Of a DNA stretch of 12,184 nt, positions 1 to 6,403 are shown piece by piece. The stretch is taken from positions 1 through 12,184 of the forward strand of contig JAGXHS010000003.1 of the NCBI GenBank assembly GCA_024636075.1. The letters run 5' to 3'. Positions within the stretch are counted from its first letter, which is position 1, and every line of letters begins with the position of its first letter. The translations under genes and the position numbers were made by a program. Below the pieces are notes generated by a model, which was given only the letters and a program-made list of their open reading frames with translations, ran no database searches and was not told the origin of the DNA. This stretch comes from Propionibacteriaceae bacterium (GTDB lineage Bacteria > Actinomycetota > Actinomycetes > Propionibacteriales > Propionibacteriaceae).

Positions 1-759
1 GATACGGTCCGGGCCGAGGATGGCCGCATCGTCAGGGCACGGGCCTACCCCATCTCGATCGACACGGCCAGCTTCAGGGAGATGGCCGAGCAACCGGAGG
101 TCGCCGAAGCAGCGAAGCAACTGCGTCGCGATCTCGGAAACCCGAAGACGCTCTTTCTCGGGGTGGACCGGCTCGACTACACCAAGGGGCTGCGCCAGCG
201 CGTCAAGGCGTTCGGGGAAATGTTCGAGAATGGGGATCTCGATCCGAAGGAATGCGTCTTCATCCAGGTCGCCACCCCCTCACGGGAGCGTGTTGACGAG
301 TATCGCAAGCTGCGCGACGACATCGACCTGATGATCGGTCGGATCAACTCCCATGCCGGGCGGATGGGCAATCCGGTGGTCGAGTACCGAAACGCCTCCT
401 ACCCACGCGCCGAACTCGCCGCGATGTATCGGGCCGCTGACGTGATGGTGGTCACGCCCTTGCGCGACGGGATGAACCTGGTCGCCAAGGAGTACCTGGC
501 CTGCCACGGCTCTGACGACGGAGCCCTGGTGCTGAGCGAGTTCGCCGGCGCGGCTGAGGAACTCAAGCAGGCCTACCTGGTGAATCCCTATGACACCGAC
601 GGGCTGAAGGAACAGGTGGTACGCGCCGCGACCGACGACTTGGCGACCCGGCGCAAGCGGATGCGCAGCCTGCGCCGTCAGGTGGGCACCCACACCATCG
701 AACGCTGGGCGGACAAGTTCCTCAACGACCTGGACGAGGCCCGACCCGACAACTCCTGA
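1..759 (+). CDS. otsA: Trehalose-6-phosphate synthase (GT20), C-terminal part, 5' end outside window
   Basis: Visible are 252 residues plus the TGA stop, in frame from base 1, so the N-terminal half lies to the left of the window. The enzyme transfers glucose from a nucleotide-glucose donor to glucose-6-phosphate, giving trehalose-6-phosphate in the cytosolic OtsA-OtsB route to the osmolyte trehalose. Family hallmarks are clear: GVDRLDYTKGL (donor and phosphate binding), the SHAGRMG stretch, DVMVVTPLRDGMNLVAKEY and LSEFAGAAEEL, followed by a short C-terminal helix region that ends soon after as in other OtsA proteins. Nothing in the visible part looks broken, and no OtsB phosphatase domain is fused to the end. 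The next gene (trpB) converges on it with a 21-nt gap, so any otsB partner must be upstream or elsewhere. Nucleotide-donor preference (UDP- or ADP-glucose) cannot be judged from this fragment. Confidence 0.95.
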   Translation, partial: DTVRAEDGRIVRARAYPISIDTASFREMAEQPEVAEAAKQLRRDLGNPKTLFLGVDRLDYTKGLRQRVKAFGEMFENGDLDPKECVFIQVATPSRERVDEYRKLRDDIDLMIGRINSHAGRMGNPVVEYRNASYPRAELAAMYRAADVMVVTPLRDGMNLVAKEYLACHGSDDGALVLSEFAGAAEELKQAYLVNPYDTDGLKEQVVRAATDDLATRRKRMRSLRRQVGTHTIERWADKFLNDLDEARPDNS

Positions 760-780
760 CCAGGGTCCGAACCAGGGGCC

Positions 781-2052
781 TCAGCCGGTGTATCCCTGGT
801 AGGCCGGCAGATCCAGCACACCGTTGCCGGAGAGACCGATCACGATCACCTCATCGGCAGCTGCCCGCTTGGCGTACTCGACGGCACCCGCAACAGCATG
901 GGTGGACTCCGGGGCAGGGATGATGCCCTCGGTGCGGGCGAACTGGACACCCGCGGCGAACGCGTCATCCTGGTCGACGGCGATCGCCGACATCAAACCG
1001 AGGTTCACCGCGTGCGAGACCATCGGGGCCATGCCGTGGTAGCGCAGCCCACCCGCGTGGATCGGCGGGGGCACGAAGTCAGAGCCGAGAGTGTGCATCT
1101 TCAGCAGCGGGGTGAGCCCTGCGACGTCGCCGAAGTCGTAGCGGTATTCGCCTTCAGTGATGGTCGGACACGCGGACGGCTCACAGGCGACCACTTCAGT
1201 GGTCGTCCCCTCGCGGAGGTTCTGCCCGATCAGGGGGAAGGACAGTCCGCCGAGGTTCGAGCCGCCCCCCACACAACCGAAGACCATGTCGGCCTGTGCC
1301 TCGCCTGCGGTTTCGAGCTGGACCAACAACTCCTGGCCGATCACGCTCTGGTGCAACATCACGTGGTTCAGCACGCTGCCCAGCGAATAGTGAGCCTGGG
1401 GATCGTTCGCGGCCACCTCGACCGCTTCACTGATGGCCATGCCCAATGACCCGGGGGTGTCAGGATCCTTCGCCAACATGGCGCGTCCCGATTCGGTGAG
1501 GTCACTCGGCGAGGGATGGCACGCCGAACCGTAGACTTCCATCTGCTGGCGGCGGTAGGGCTTGGAGTCATAGGACGAACGCACCTGCCACACCTCGCAG
1601 GTCATACCCAGCAGCGCACAGGCAAGGGCCAACGAGGCACCCCACTGGCCAGCGCCGGTCTCGGTCGTGAGTCGGGTGATGCCCTCCTCGCGGTTGTACC
1701 AGGCCTGCGGGATGGCGGTGTTGGGCTTGTGTGAGCCCGCCGGGCTGACGCCTTCGTACTTGTAGTAGATCCTCGCCTCCGTGCCCAGTGCCTGTTCCAG
1801 CCGACGCGCACGCAGCAACGGCGAGGGACGCCACTTGGCGTAGATGGAGCGCACCTCGTCCGGAATCTCGATGTAGCGTTCGGTGCTGACCTCCTGCATG
1901 ATCAATGCCATCGGGAAGAGCGGCGCCAAGTCTTCCGGTCCGAGGGGTTCCCTGGTGCCGGGGTGCAGCGCCGGGGGCAACGGTTCCGGGAAGTCCGCAT
2001 TCAGGTTGTACCAATGGGACGGCACGGACGAATTGATCACTTCGCGATCCAC
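781..2052 (-). CDS. trpB: TrpB2-type tryptophan synthase beta chain (PLP enzyme)
   Basis: This PLP-dependent enzyme condenses indole with serine (TrpB reaction), or a close variant of that reaction. The protein is 423 residues from the GTG at 2052. It matches the TrpB2 group rather than the TrpA-partnered TrpB1: an extended N-terminal section with a SHWYNLNADFPEP opening, the PLP-lysine motif AGSHKPNTA (K109; TrpB1 has HKINN), TGAGQWG, and the phosphate-binding loop GCVGGGSNLGG. No trpA, trpC or other trp gene lies nearby, so it stands alone, as TrpB2 often does; a salvage role for indole is inference. A longer GTG start at 2094 is possible, but GTG 2052 has GGGAG five bases before it, and the protein then begins like other TrpB2 proteins. 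It is divergent from the response regulator and convergent with otsA. Confidence 0.92.
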   Translation of the reverse strand: MDREVINSSVPSHWYNLNADFPEPLPPALHPGTREPLGPEDLAPLFPMALIMQEVSTERYIEIPDEVRSIYAKWRPSPLLRARRLEQALGTEARIYYKYEGVSPAGSHKPNTAIPQAWYNREEGITRLTTETGAGQWGASLALACALLGMTCEVWQVRSSYDSKPYRRQQMEVYGSACHPSPSDLTESGRAMLAKDPDTPGSLGMAISEAVEVAANDPQAHYSLGSVLNHVMLHQSVIGQELLVQLETAGEAQADMVFGCVGGGSNLGGLSFPLIGQNLREGTTTEVVACEPSACPTITEGEYRYDFGDVAGLTPLLKMHTLGSDFVPPPIHAGGLRYHGMAPMVSHAVNLGLMSAIAVDQDDAFAAGVQFARTEGIIPAPESTHAVAGAVEYAKRAAADEVIVIGLSGNGVLDLPAYQGYTG

Positions 2053-2108
2053 AGTAACTCCCAGCTCTCGGTGGCCGCCCTGTCGGGACCACACCGGTTT
2101 CGTGGATC

Positions 2109-2114
2109 AGCCTA
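2109..2114 (-). promoter_or_regulatory. Candidate -10 box for trpB
   Basis: On the minus strand this reads TAGGCT, a TANNNT-type actinobacterial -10 hexamer. It would start transcription near 2102 and give a leader of roughly 50 nt before the GTG at 2052, which carries its own Shine-Dalgarno sequence. No TTGACA-like -35 element is apparent at normal spacing, so support is weak. Confidence 0.35.
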
Positions 2115-2161
2115 GTGGAGCAGGGACACACATCTGGACGCTGTTCGTCACCGAATCGAAA

Positions 2162-2183
2162 GGTGTCACCCGTGGTTCACACC
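2162..2183. promoter_or_regulatory. Imperfect dyad upstream of the two-component operon (candidate operator)
   Basis: The left arm GGTGTCACC (2162-2170, itself palindromic around one base) and the right arm GGTTCACACC (2174-2183) form an imperfect dyad around CGT: GGTGT pairs with ACACC and ACC with GGT. It lies about 24-45 bases upstream of the proposed response-regulator transcription start at 2207, covering the -35 position, where no recognisable -35 hexamer is seen. An activator or autoregulatory site is plausible, but this rests on sequence symmetry alone. Confidence 0.35.
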
Positions 2184-2194
2184 GGGCGGGACCC

Positions 2195-2200
2195 TAGACT
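2195..2200 (+). promoter_or_regulatory. -10 box of a leaderless promoter for the response regulator
   Basis: TAGACT ends six bases before the ATG at 2207, so transcription would begin at or next to the A of the start codon. No Shine-Dalgarno sequence precedes that ATG. Both facts fit a leaderless mRNA, which is common in actinobacteria. The same hexamer and a similar spacing occur in front of dnaG in this window. The -35 region is not conserved. Confidence 0.6.
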
Positions 2201-2206
2201 GGTCGG

Positions 2207-2911
2207 ATGGACCGGGTGCTGGTGATTGAGGACGATCCCACGGTCCGTGAGGTGCTGTGCAGCTATCTGCTGGCAGCCGGTCTGGACGTCCAGAACGCTG
2301 CGGACGGTTTGGGCGGTCTGGCGAAGTTCGACGCCCAACCGGCAGACGTGGTGGTGCTGGACCTGATGTTGCCCGGGATGGACGGTCTGGAAGTGTTCCG
2401 CCAGCTGCGGTCCCGCAATGGCACCCTCGCAGTGATGATGCTGACCGCGAAGGGAGCCGAGGAGGACCGCATCCTCGGCCTGCAGATGGGTGCCGATGAC
2501 TACGTCACCAAACCCTTCAGCAACCGCGAGATCGTGTTGCGGGTGCAGGCATTGCTGCGTCGCTCAGCCACTGGTTCCGGCGACATCGAGCCTGAACCGG
2601 CGATCACGCTGCTCACCGACGGTGACATCACGGTGGACACCCGGTCCCGGATCGCCCGTCGCGGGACGACGACGATGTTGCTGACGGCACGAGAGTTCGA
2701 CTTGCTGGCCCACTTCCTCGCCAGCCCGGGCGCGGTCTGGTCGCGGCAGGATCTGCTGTCCACGGTCTGGGGCTGGGAATACGGCGACGAATCCACCGTC
2801 ACTGTCCATGTCCGGCGACTGCGCAGCAAGGTGGAAACTGATCCGGCACGGCCGCGGCGCCTGGTCACGGTGTGGGGTGCCGGATATCGATGGGACTCTG
2901 ATGGCTCCTGA
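2207..2911 (+). CDS. OmpR/PhoB-family response regulator
   Basis: A 234-residue cytoplasmic transcription factor. The N-terminal receiver domain (about 1-120) carries the acidic pair D9/D10, phospho-acceptor D52 in VVLDLMLPGMDG, T80 in MMLTAKG and K102 in VTKPF, so all catalytic positions are intact. The C-terminal winged-helix DNA-binding domain (about 140-232) shows LLTAREFDLLAHFLASPG, RQDLLSTVWGWEYGDE, TVTVHVRRLRSKVE and a final VWGAGYRW, typical of the OmpR/PhoB subfamily. It is the first gene of a two-gene operon: its stop overlaps the start of the histidine kinase by 11 nt, which implies coupled translation. The start has no Shine-Dalgarno and sits six bases after a TAGACT box. The regulon cannot be read from the sequence; the neighbouring trpB and ccdA-like genes are possible but unproven targets. 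Confidence 0.95.
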   Translation: MDRVLVIEDDPTVREVLCSYLLAAGLDVQNAADGLGGLAKFDAQPADVVVLDLMLPGMDGLEVFRQLRSRNGTLAVMMLTAKGAEEDRILGLQMGADDYVTKPFSNREIVLRVQALLRRSATGSGDIEPEPAITLLTDGDITVDTRSRIARRGTTTMLLTAREFDLLAHFLASPGAVWSRQDLLSTVWGWEYGDESTVTVHVRRLRSKVETDPARPRRLVTVWGAGYRWDSDGS

Positions 2912-3932
2912 GTGGGAGGCTATTGCGCTGGCGGCCGGTACCGTCGCCGCAGCGGGCGTTCTGGGAGTGATAGCGGTCAGGACGTTGGGTCGTCGATCGG
3001 TCAGTTGGGCGGTGGCGCTGGCGCCGGTGGTGCTGGTCGCCGCCGTGGCATTGGCGGTGTGGCTCACCGCGCGGGCGATGTTTCTGAACGAGCACGACTT
3101 CGCTTTGTTGATGTACATACTGGTGGCGGCCGTGACGGTGGCCCTCGGTCTGGGCTGGGGCATGTCGCAGATGGTGCGCTCACTCACCCAGAACGCCGCC
3201 CAGCAACAGGCACGGCTGCAGGCGACCGTCGAGATCGAACGGGCCCGGCGCGACCTGGTGACGGGAGTGTCCCATGATCTCCGCACCCCGCTGGCCGGTA
3301 TTCGTGCGATGTCGGAGTCGTTGGAGGACGGACTGGCGCTCGACAACGGGGACTACCTGCGCCGCATCCGCTCGGAGGTGGACCGGCTGGACCGGATGAT
3401 CCAGGACCTGCTCGAATTGTCCCGACTTCAATCCACCGCGGAGCGTGGCGGGAACGAAATCATTGACATGCACGATCTCGCGTCCGATGCGATGGTGTCC
3501 GCGTCGGCCTTGGCGGAGCGTCGCGGGATCATCGTTGAAGGCTCCTCCGATCGGGAGCTGCACACACTGGGTGATGGGGCCGCGCTGGCGCGCGCCCTGC
3601 AAAACATGACCAGCAACGCCGTCCGGCACACTCCCGATCACGGCCGCATCCGGATCACCGCCGCGGGTGACGACTCTGACGTCTGGGTTCGGGTTGACGA
3701 CCAGTGTGGCGGCATCGCCAGCGAAGATTTCGAGCACCTGTTCGATGCCGGTTGGCGAGGAACTGCCGCCCGCACGCCAGCCGCAGACGTCGGTGCCGGG
3801 CTGGGGCTGTCCGTGGTGCACGAGGTGATGGACTCCCACGAGGGGAGCGTGACGGTGCGCAACACCGCTGAGGGCTGCTCGTTCACGATGCGCCTACCTC
3901 GTCAGAGCAGTCCGGTGATCACTCCGGGATGA
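2901..3932 (+). CDS. Membrane-bound sensor histidine kinase
   Basis: A 343-residue kinase, the cognate partner of the preceding regulator. Three hydrophobic segments (about 7-28, 36-56, 66-88) occupy the N-terminus with very short loops, so there is no extracellular sensor domain; sensing within the membrane or through a partner is inferred. The dimerisation/phosphotransfer helix holds RRDLVTGVSHDLRTPLAG with H125. The ATPase domain has an N box (ALQNMTSNAVRHTP, N235/N239), a G1 box near 266-271, LFDAGWRG, and the G2 box GAGLGL (298-303). One oddity is that G1 reads D-Q-C-G-G, so the first glycine of the usual DxGxG is a cysteine (C269). The ATG at 2901 overlaps the regulator's end, and an in-frame start at 2808 would lie deep in that gene. 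The 3' end overlaps the ccdA-like gene by 14 nt, tail to tail. Confidence 0.93.
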   Translation: MAPEWEAIALAAGTVAAAGVLGVIAVRTLGRRSVSWAVALAPVVLVAAVALAVWLTARAMFLNEHDFALLMYILVAAVTVALGLGWGMSQMVRSLTQNAAQQQARLQATVEIERARRDLVTGVSHDLRTPLAGIRAMSESLEDGLALDNGDYLRRIRSEVDRLDRMIQDLLELSRLQSTAERGGNEIIDMHDLASDAMVSASALAERRGIIVEGSSDRELHTLGDGAALARALQNMTSNAVRHTPDHGRIRITAAGDDSDVWVRVDDQCGGIASEDFEHLFDAGWRGTAARTPAADVGAGLGLSVVHEVMDSHEGSVTVRNTAEGCSFTMRLPRQSSPVITPG

Positions 3933-4656
3933 AGCCTCCGTCCAACTCCCAGGGGCGGATCGGTGAGTACTCGATCAGCCAGGTCTGCAGTTGCTGGTCC
4001 CAGCCCATGATGACTGCGACACCCACCAGCACGAAGATGACACCCAGCACCTTGCGGAACAAGCCGTCGGCATCAGCCAACCAGCCAACGCGTCGGATGA
4101 CAGCCTGACCGAAAACCGAAACCGCCAGCAGGGCGCCGGACAGGCCCAGCACGTAGGCTCCCAGCAGCAACAGCCCCCGAAGCGGTGACGACGGCAGCAC
4201 AGTCACCACCACGTAGCCGTACATCGGGCTGCAGGAGGAGAACACCGGACCGAGCGCAGCTCCGGTGATCACGGCGCCCAGTGGCCCACCTCGTTGCCGT
4301 GCGGATGCGAGACGGGCCGATGAGTGCTGCTGCAGCGAAAATCGGCGGCTGAGCGCTTCCCACAGGGTGGGGAACACGCTCATCATTCCCAACACGATGA
4401 GCAGTCCCCCGGCTGCCCAGCGCCATGCGCTCGGTGAGATGTCGATCAGCAGGGTGGACGCTTTCAGCAGCAAGGTGAATACGATCACCGACACCGCCAA
4501 TCCCCCGGTCACCAGAAGGGCCCGCCGCAATCCCGAACGCCGATCGCCCGTCCCGCTCTGGAGTGACCCGCCCACGATCACGGGAAGCAGTGGCAACACG
4601 CACGGAGCCAGAGTGGTCAGCAACCCCGCCACCAGGGCCCCGAGCAGTGCCAGCAT
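3919..4656 (-). CDS. ccdA: CcdA/DsbD-like thiol-disulfide transporter membrane protein
   Basis: A 245-residue polytopic membrane protein with about six hydrophobic segments arranged as two repeats, characteristic of the CcdA/DsbD-beta superfamily that moves reducing equivalents from cytoplasmic thioredoxin across the membrane. The two key cysteines are present: C19 in TTLAPCVLPLLPV of the first helix, and C142 in GPVFSSCSPMYG of the fourth. These correspond to the redox pair that cycles between thiol and disulfide. The usual extracytoplasmic partner (a TlpA/ResA-like thioredoxin) and cytochrome c assembly genes are not adjacent. The ATG at 4656 has no Shine-Dalgarno but overlaps the stop of a 31-codon ORF (TGATG), suggesting coupling. 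The last residues converge on and overlap the histidine kinase gene. Whether the substrate is an apocytochrome or another secreted thiol protein is open. Confidence 0.85.
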   Translation of the reverse strand: MLALLGALVAGLLTTLAPCVLPLLPVIVGGSLQSGTGDRRSGLRRALLVTGGLAVSVIVFTLLLKASTLLIDISPSAWRWAAGGLLIVLGMMSVFPTLWEALSRRFSLQQHSSARLASARQRGGPLGAVITGAALGPVFSSCSPMYGYVVVTVLPSSPLRGLLLLGAYVLGLSGALLAVSVFGQAVIRRVGWLADADGLFRKVLGVIFVLVGVAVIMGWDQQLQTWLIEYSPIRPWELDGGFIPE

Positions 4657-4751
4657 CAGACGATGCTCGACGCGATCTGGTCAGATCCGACCAGCACCAG
4701 CAGCATGGCAGTCAGTGTTGCGGCACGGCTGGTCCGGTGGATGAGTCGCAT
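4656..4751 (-). CDS. Small 31-residue signal-peptide-like ORF coupled to ccdA
   Basis: Starting at ATG 4751, this small ORF encodes a basic N-terminus (MRLIHRTSR) and then a hydrophobic stretch (AATLTAMLLVLVG) before a short polar tail. Its TGA shares one base with the ATG of the ccdA-like gene. A GAGAG sequence seven bases before the ATG could serve as ribosome-binding site, whereas ccdA has none, so ccdA expression may depend on translation of this ORF. The sequence LVLVGSDQ resembles a lipobox with serine in place of cysteine, so this could also be the remnant of a lipoprotein or thioredoxin precursor gene. A longer form from ATG 4814 (52 residues) is possible but has no well-spaced ribosome-binding site. 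Coding status is inferred, not proven. Confidence 0.45.
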   Translation of the reverse strand: MRLIHRTSRAATLTAMLLVLVGSDQIASSIV

Positions 4752-4864
4752 GTGAAAACTCTCGCAAGCGCGCGCCCACGCTGCAATGACAAAGTTCTTA
4801 CGAAGCGCTGACATCTCTCCGGCCTCGTTGCCCGAGCGACTGTGATGAGGAACTTGTTGATGAG

Positions 4865-4937
4865 CTCCCCCGACTGGACTCGAACCAGTAACCCTCTGAT
4901 TAACAGTCAGATGCTCTGCCAATTGAGCTACAGGGGA
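4865..4937 (-). tRNA. tRNA-Asn (anticodon GTT)
   Basis: The 73-nt minus-strand sequence folds into a complete cloverleaf: acceptor TCCCCTG with CGGGGGA (one T-G pair), D stem GCTC/GAGC, anticodon stem TCTGA/TCAGA around loop CTGTTAA (anticodon GTT), a five-base variable loop, and T stem ACTGG/CCAGT with loop TTCGAGT. The discriminator base is G. CCA is not encoded (CTC follows), so it must be added post-transcriptionally, as for many actinobacterial tRNAs. It sits downstream of the dnaG-sigma cluster on the same strand but probably has its own promoter. Confidence 0.97.
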
Positions 4938-4956
4938 CCGCGCTACGCGGAAACCC

Positions 4957-4962
4957 ACGCTA
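4957..4962 (-). promoter_or_regulatory. Candidate -10 box for tRNA-Asn
   Basis: On the minus strand this is TAGCGT, 19 bases upstream of the mature tRNA 5' end. It would start transcription roughly a dozen bases before the RNase P site. No good -35 element is seen at standard spacing. The adjacent protein gene ends at 4975, so this box lies in the only space available for a dedicated promoter. Confidence 0.3.
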
Positions 4963-4974
4963 GCAGAAGCGGTG

Positions 4975-5481
4975 CTACAACCCGTAATCGAGCTGCAGCT
5001 CTTCGATTGCCGCCGCCACCGCCGCCTTCGTGGCCGGCTCGCTGAGCTCGGTCCGCCCGACTGGCAAGGCATGCCACACCGTGCGTCCGGCCCGGCCACC
5101 AGGGTCCCTTCGAGCGGAGATGATGACATTGCCCCCCGGTGTCGCCACGCGCTGTTCCAGGACAATGCTGGCCTGGACCCGTTCCCGGAACACCTCCGGC
5201 ACCCGCGCGGGGTCCTGAAGGGCCACTGTGTGCCGCGAGCCGTCCAGCAACCTCCAGTGCAGCTCGTTCTCCTCGGCGATCCACCCTCCGCCCAGGATCT
5301 CCGACCATGGATGGACAGCCCAGCCGTCGTTTCGTCGCACCGCCAACTCGCAGTCGGTCGCGACCGCGACCTCGCCGTCGTCACCGACGCTGGTCGCCAG
5401 AACCGATCCCAGCTCCGGATGGGCGCTCGACAATTCACGGTTCACATCGACATGGTGCTGGTTGCGTCGCAGGAAGGCCAT
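4975..5481 (-). CDS. Small conserved-looking cytoplasmic protein of unknown function
   Basis: I do not recognise a named family. The 168-residue product has no signal peptide, membrane segment or catalytic motif that I can see. Its middle section (about 35-110) is rich in alternating hydrophobic and charged residues with several tryptophans (DGWAVHPWSEILGGGWI, ELHWRLLDG), suggesting a small beta-rich, perhaps PH-like fold. It is followed by a helical-looking part, VPEVFRERVQASIVLEQRV, and a segment containing GNVIISARRDPGG. I recall similar unnamed proteins from other actinobacterial genomes, but this is from memory. Coding is supported by GC-rich third positions and by fitting neatly between the sigma-factor gene (51-nt gap) and tRNA-Asn. 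The ATG at 5481 lacks a Shine-Dalgarno; a poor -10-like CACACT ends six bases before it. Confidence 0.75.
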   Translation of the reverse strand: MAFLRRNQHHVDVNRELSSAHPELGSVLATSVGDDGEVAVATDCELAVRRNDGWAVHPWSEILGGGWIAEENELHWRLLDGSRHTVALQDPARVPEVFRERVQASIVLEQRVATPGGNVIISARRDPGGRAGRTVWHALPVGRTELSEPATKAAVAAAIEELQLDYGL

Positions 5482-5532
5482 TCAGCCAGTGTGCCAAAGT
5501 TCTGCTGTGGACCCAGCACAGTGGCAGGCCCT

Positions 5533-6396
5533 TCATGCGGCTGCTGGCGGTTCACCGTTCAGTTCAGCTCGCACGGCAGCCTTCGCCCTGGCTTCGATGC
5601 GGCGGACCTGCCCCGGGCTGCAATTCATTCGATGCGCGGTCTCGTCCACCGACAGGGCTGTCTGGCCGGACAGCCCGTAGCGCAGTTCCACCACTCTGGT
5701 GCTGCGTTCGTCGAGCATCCCCAGCCACCACGGCGGTCCGGACCCCGGATCGGACAGCACCGCGTCGGCCACGGGGTCCGCCGAGACGGATTCGAGGGTC
5801 GGCGTCGACGTCTCCAGCCGGCAGCCGGCCTCCAGCCGGTACCTGACCCAGGACGTCGACCGTCCCACCAGGGCCGCCACCTCAGCTGGCTGCACCTCCC
5901 GCTGCCGTGAGGTTGCCAAATGCTCCTGAAGATCCCGAACCCTCTTGCTGGACCGGGCCATCTCCAACGAACCGCCACCCATCTCCATCATCACGTAACG
6001 GTTGAGCTCCCCACCGACGTGGCTCCATGCCATGGTGGAGAACCGCACTCCGCGAGTGTGGTCGAAGCGCTGTATGGCCACACCCAGCGCCCGGAAACCC
6101 TCCTGCAGCAGATCATCGGCGTCCACTCCGGAGCGCTCGGCGGCGCGGGCTGCCAACAACTGCACCAGCCGCAGGTTGGACTTGTACATGCGGTGCCAAG
6201 CGTCCCGTCCTCGACGGACCAACACCTCCAGGTCATCGTGGGATCCCTCGCCGACTCCAGTGTCGGGGGCCTCGGACTCGCACTCCGCCGCGGCGTTCAG
6301 TGCTTCGGCTGCGAGCACGCCCACCTCCACCTCCGCAGCGAGCTGCAGGTCCTCACCCGGCTGGAGGTCGTACGGGGGCAGCTGCAGCGGTGTCAT
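5533..6396 (-). CDS. Sigma-70 family RNA polymerase sigma factor, divergent, downstream of dnaG
   Basis: A 287-residue sigma factor. Region 2 is at about 62-138 (NLRLVQLLAARAAERSG, DADDLLQEGFRALGVAIQRFD and RFSTMAWSHVGGELNRYV), the core-binding and -10-recognition part. Region 3 is at about 143-190 (EMARSSKRVRDLQEHL, then an AEVAALVGRSTSWVR helix-turn-helix). Region 4 is at about 225-280 (LDERSTRVVELRYGLSG, then SVDETAHRMNCSPGQVRRIEARAKAAVR), recognising the -35. A short segment near 15-35 resembles region 1.2. It lacks the long N-terminal region of a primary sigma and the RFSTYATWWIRQ signature, so it looks like an alternative (group 2/3-like) sigma. It lies 94 nt downstream of dnaG. I chose ATG 6396 because it sits seven bases after a promoter-like TTGCCA-17-CAGTCT; an in-frame TTG at 6432 overlaps the -35. 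No anti-sigma gene is adjacent. Confidence 0.9.
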   Translation of the reverse strand: MTPLQLPPYDLQPGEDLQLAAEVEVGVLAAEALNAAAECESEAPDTGVGEGSHDDLEVLVRRGRDAWHRMYKSNLRLVQLLAARAAERSGVDADDLLQEGFRALGVAIQRFDHTRGVRFSTMAWSHVGGELNRYVMMEMGGGSLEMARSSKRVRDLQEHLATSRQREVQPAEVAALVGRSTSWVRYRLEAGCRLETSTPTLESVSADPVADAVLSDPGSGPPWWLGMLDERSTRVVELRYGLSGQTALSVDETAHRMNCSPGQVRRIEARAKAAVRAELNGEPPAAA

Positions 6397-6403
6397 GCCA
6401 ATC

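Noticed and set aside
759..781. Terminator between the convergent otsA and trpB genes
   Set aside because: The 21-nt gap and its edges offer only a 4-bp inverted repeat (GACC-AG-GGTC), too weak to call.
2808..2900. Upstream start for the histidine kinase
   Set aside because: The extra residues are encoded inside the response regulator's DNA-binding domain in another frame; ATG 2901 gives the usual short overlap and a membrane helix near the N-terminus.
2564..3346. Minus-strand open frame opposite the response regulator and kinase genes
   Set aside because: It has a Ser/Thr/Arg/Ala-rich shadow composition and no domain, and both plus-strand genes are certain.
3911..4272. 12-base repeat TCCGGTGATCAC at 3911-3922 and 4261-4272
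   Set aside because: Both copies are in ordinary coding sequence, the core is a self-palindrome, and there is no other shared flanking sequence; chance is the simplest explanation.
4865..4937. tRNA-Asn as an integration attachment site for a mobile element
   Set aside because: No second copy of the tRNA 3' segment, no integrase and no phage or plasmid genes are in the window; both flanks look like core genome.
4656..5438. Long minus-strand open frame of 260 codons ending at the ccdA start
   Set aside because: It runs straight through the tRNA-Asn gene and overlaps the unknown protein gene out of frame; only its last 31 codons, with their own start, are plausible coding sequence.
4972..5910. 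Long plus-strand open frame opposite the sigma-factor gene and the unknown protein
   Set aside because: It spans two well-formed minus-strand genes and the gap between them, has no family motifs, and is of the kind expected opposite GC-rich coding DNA.
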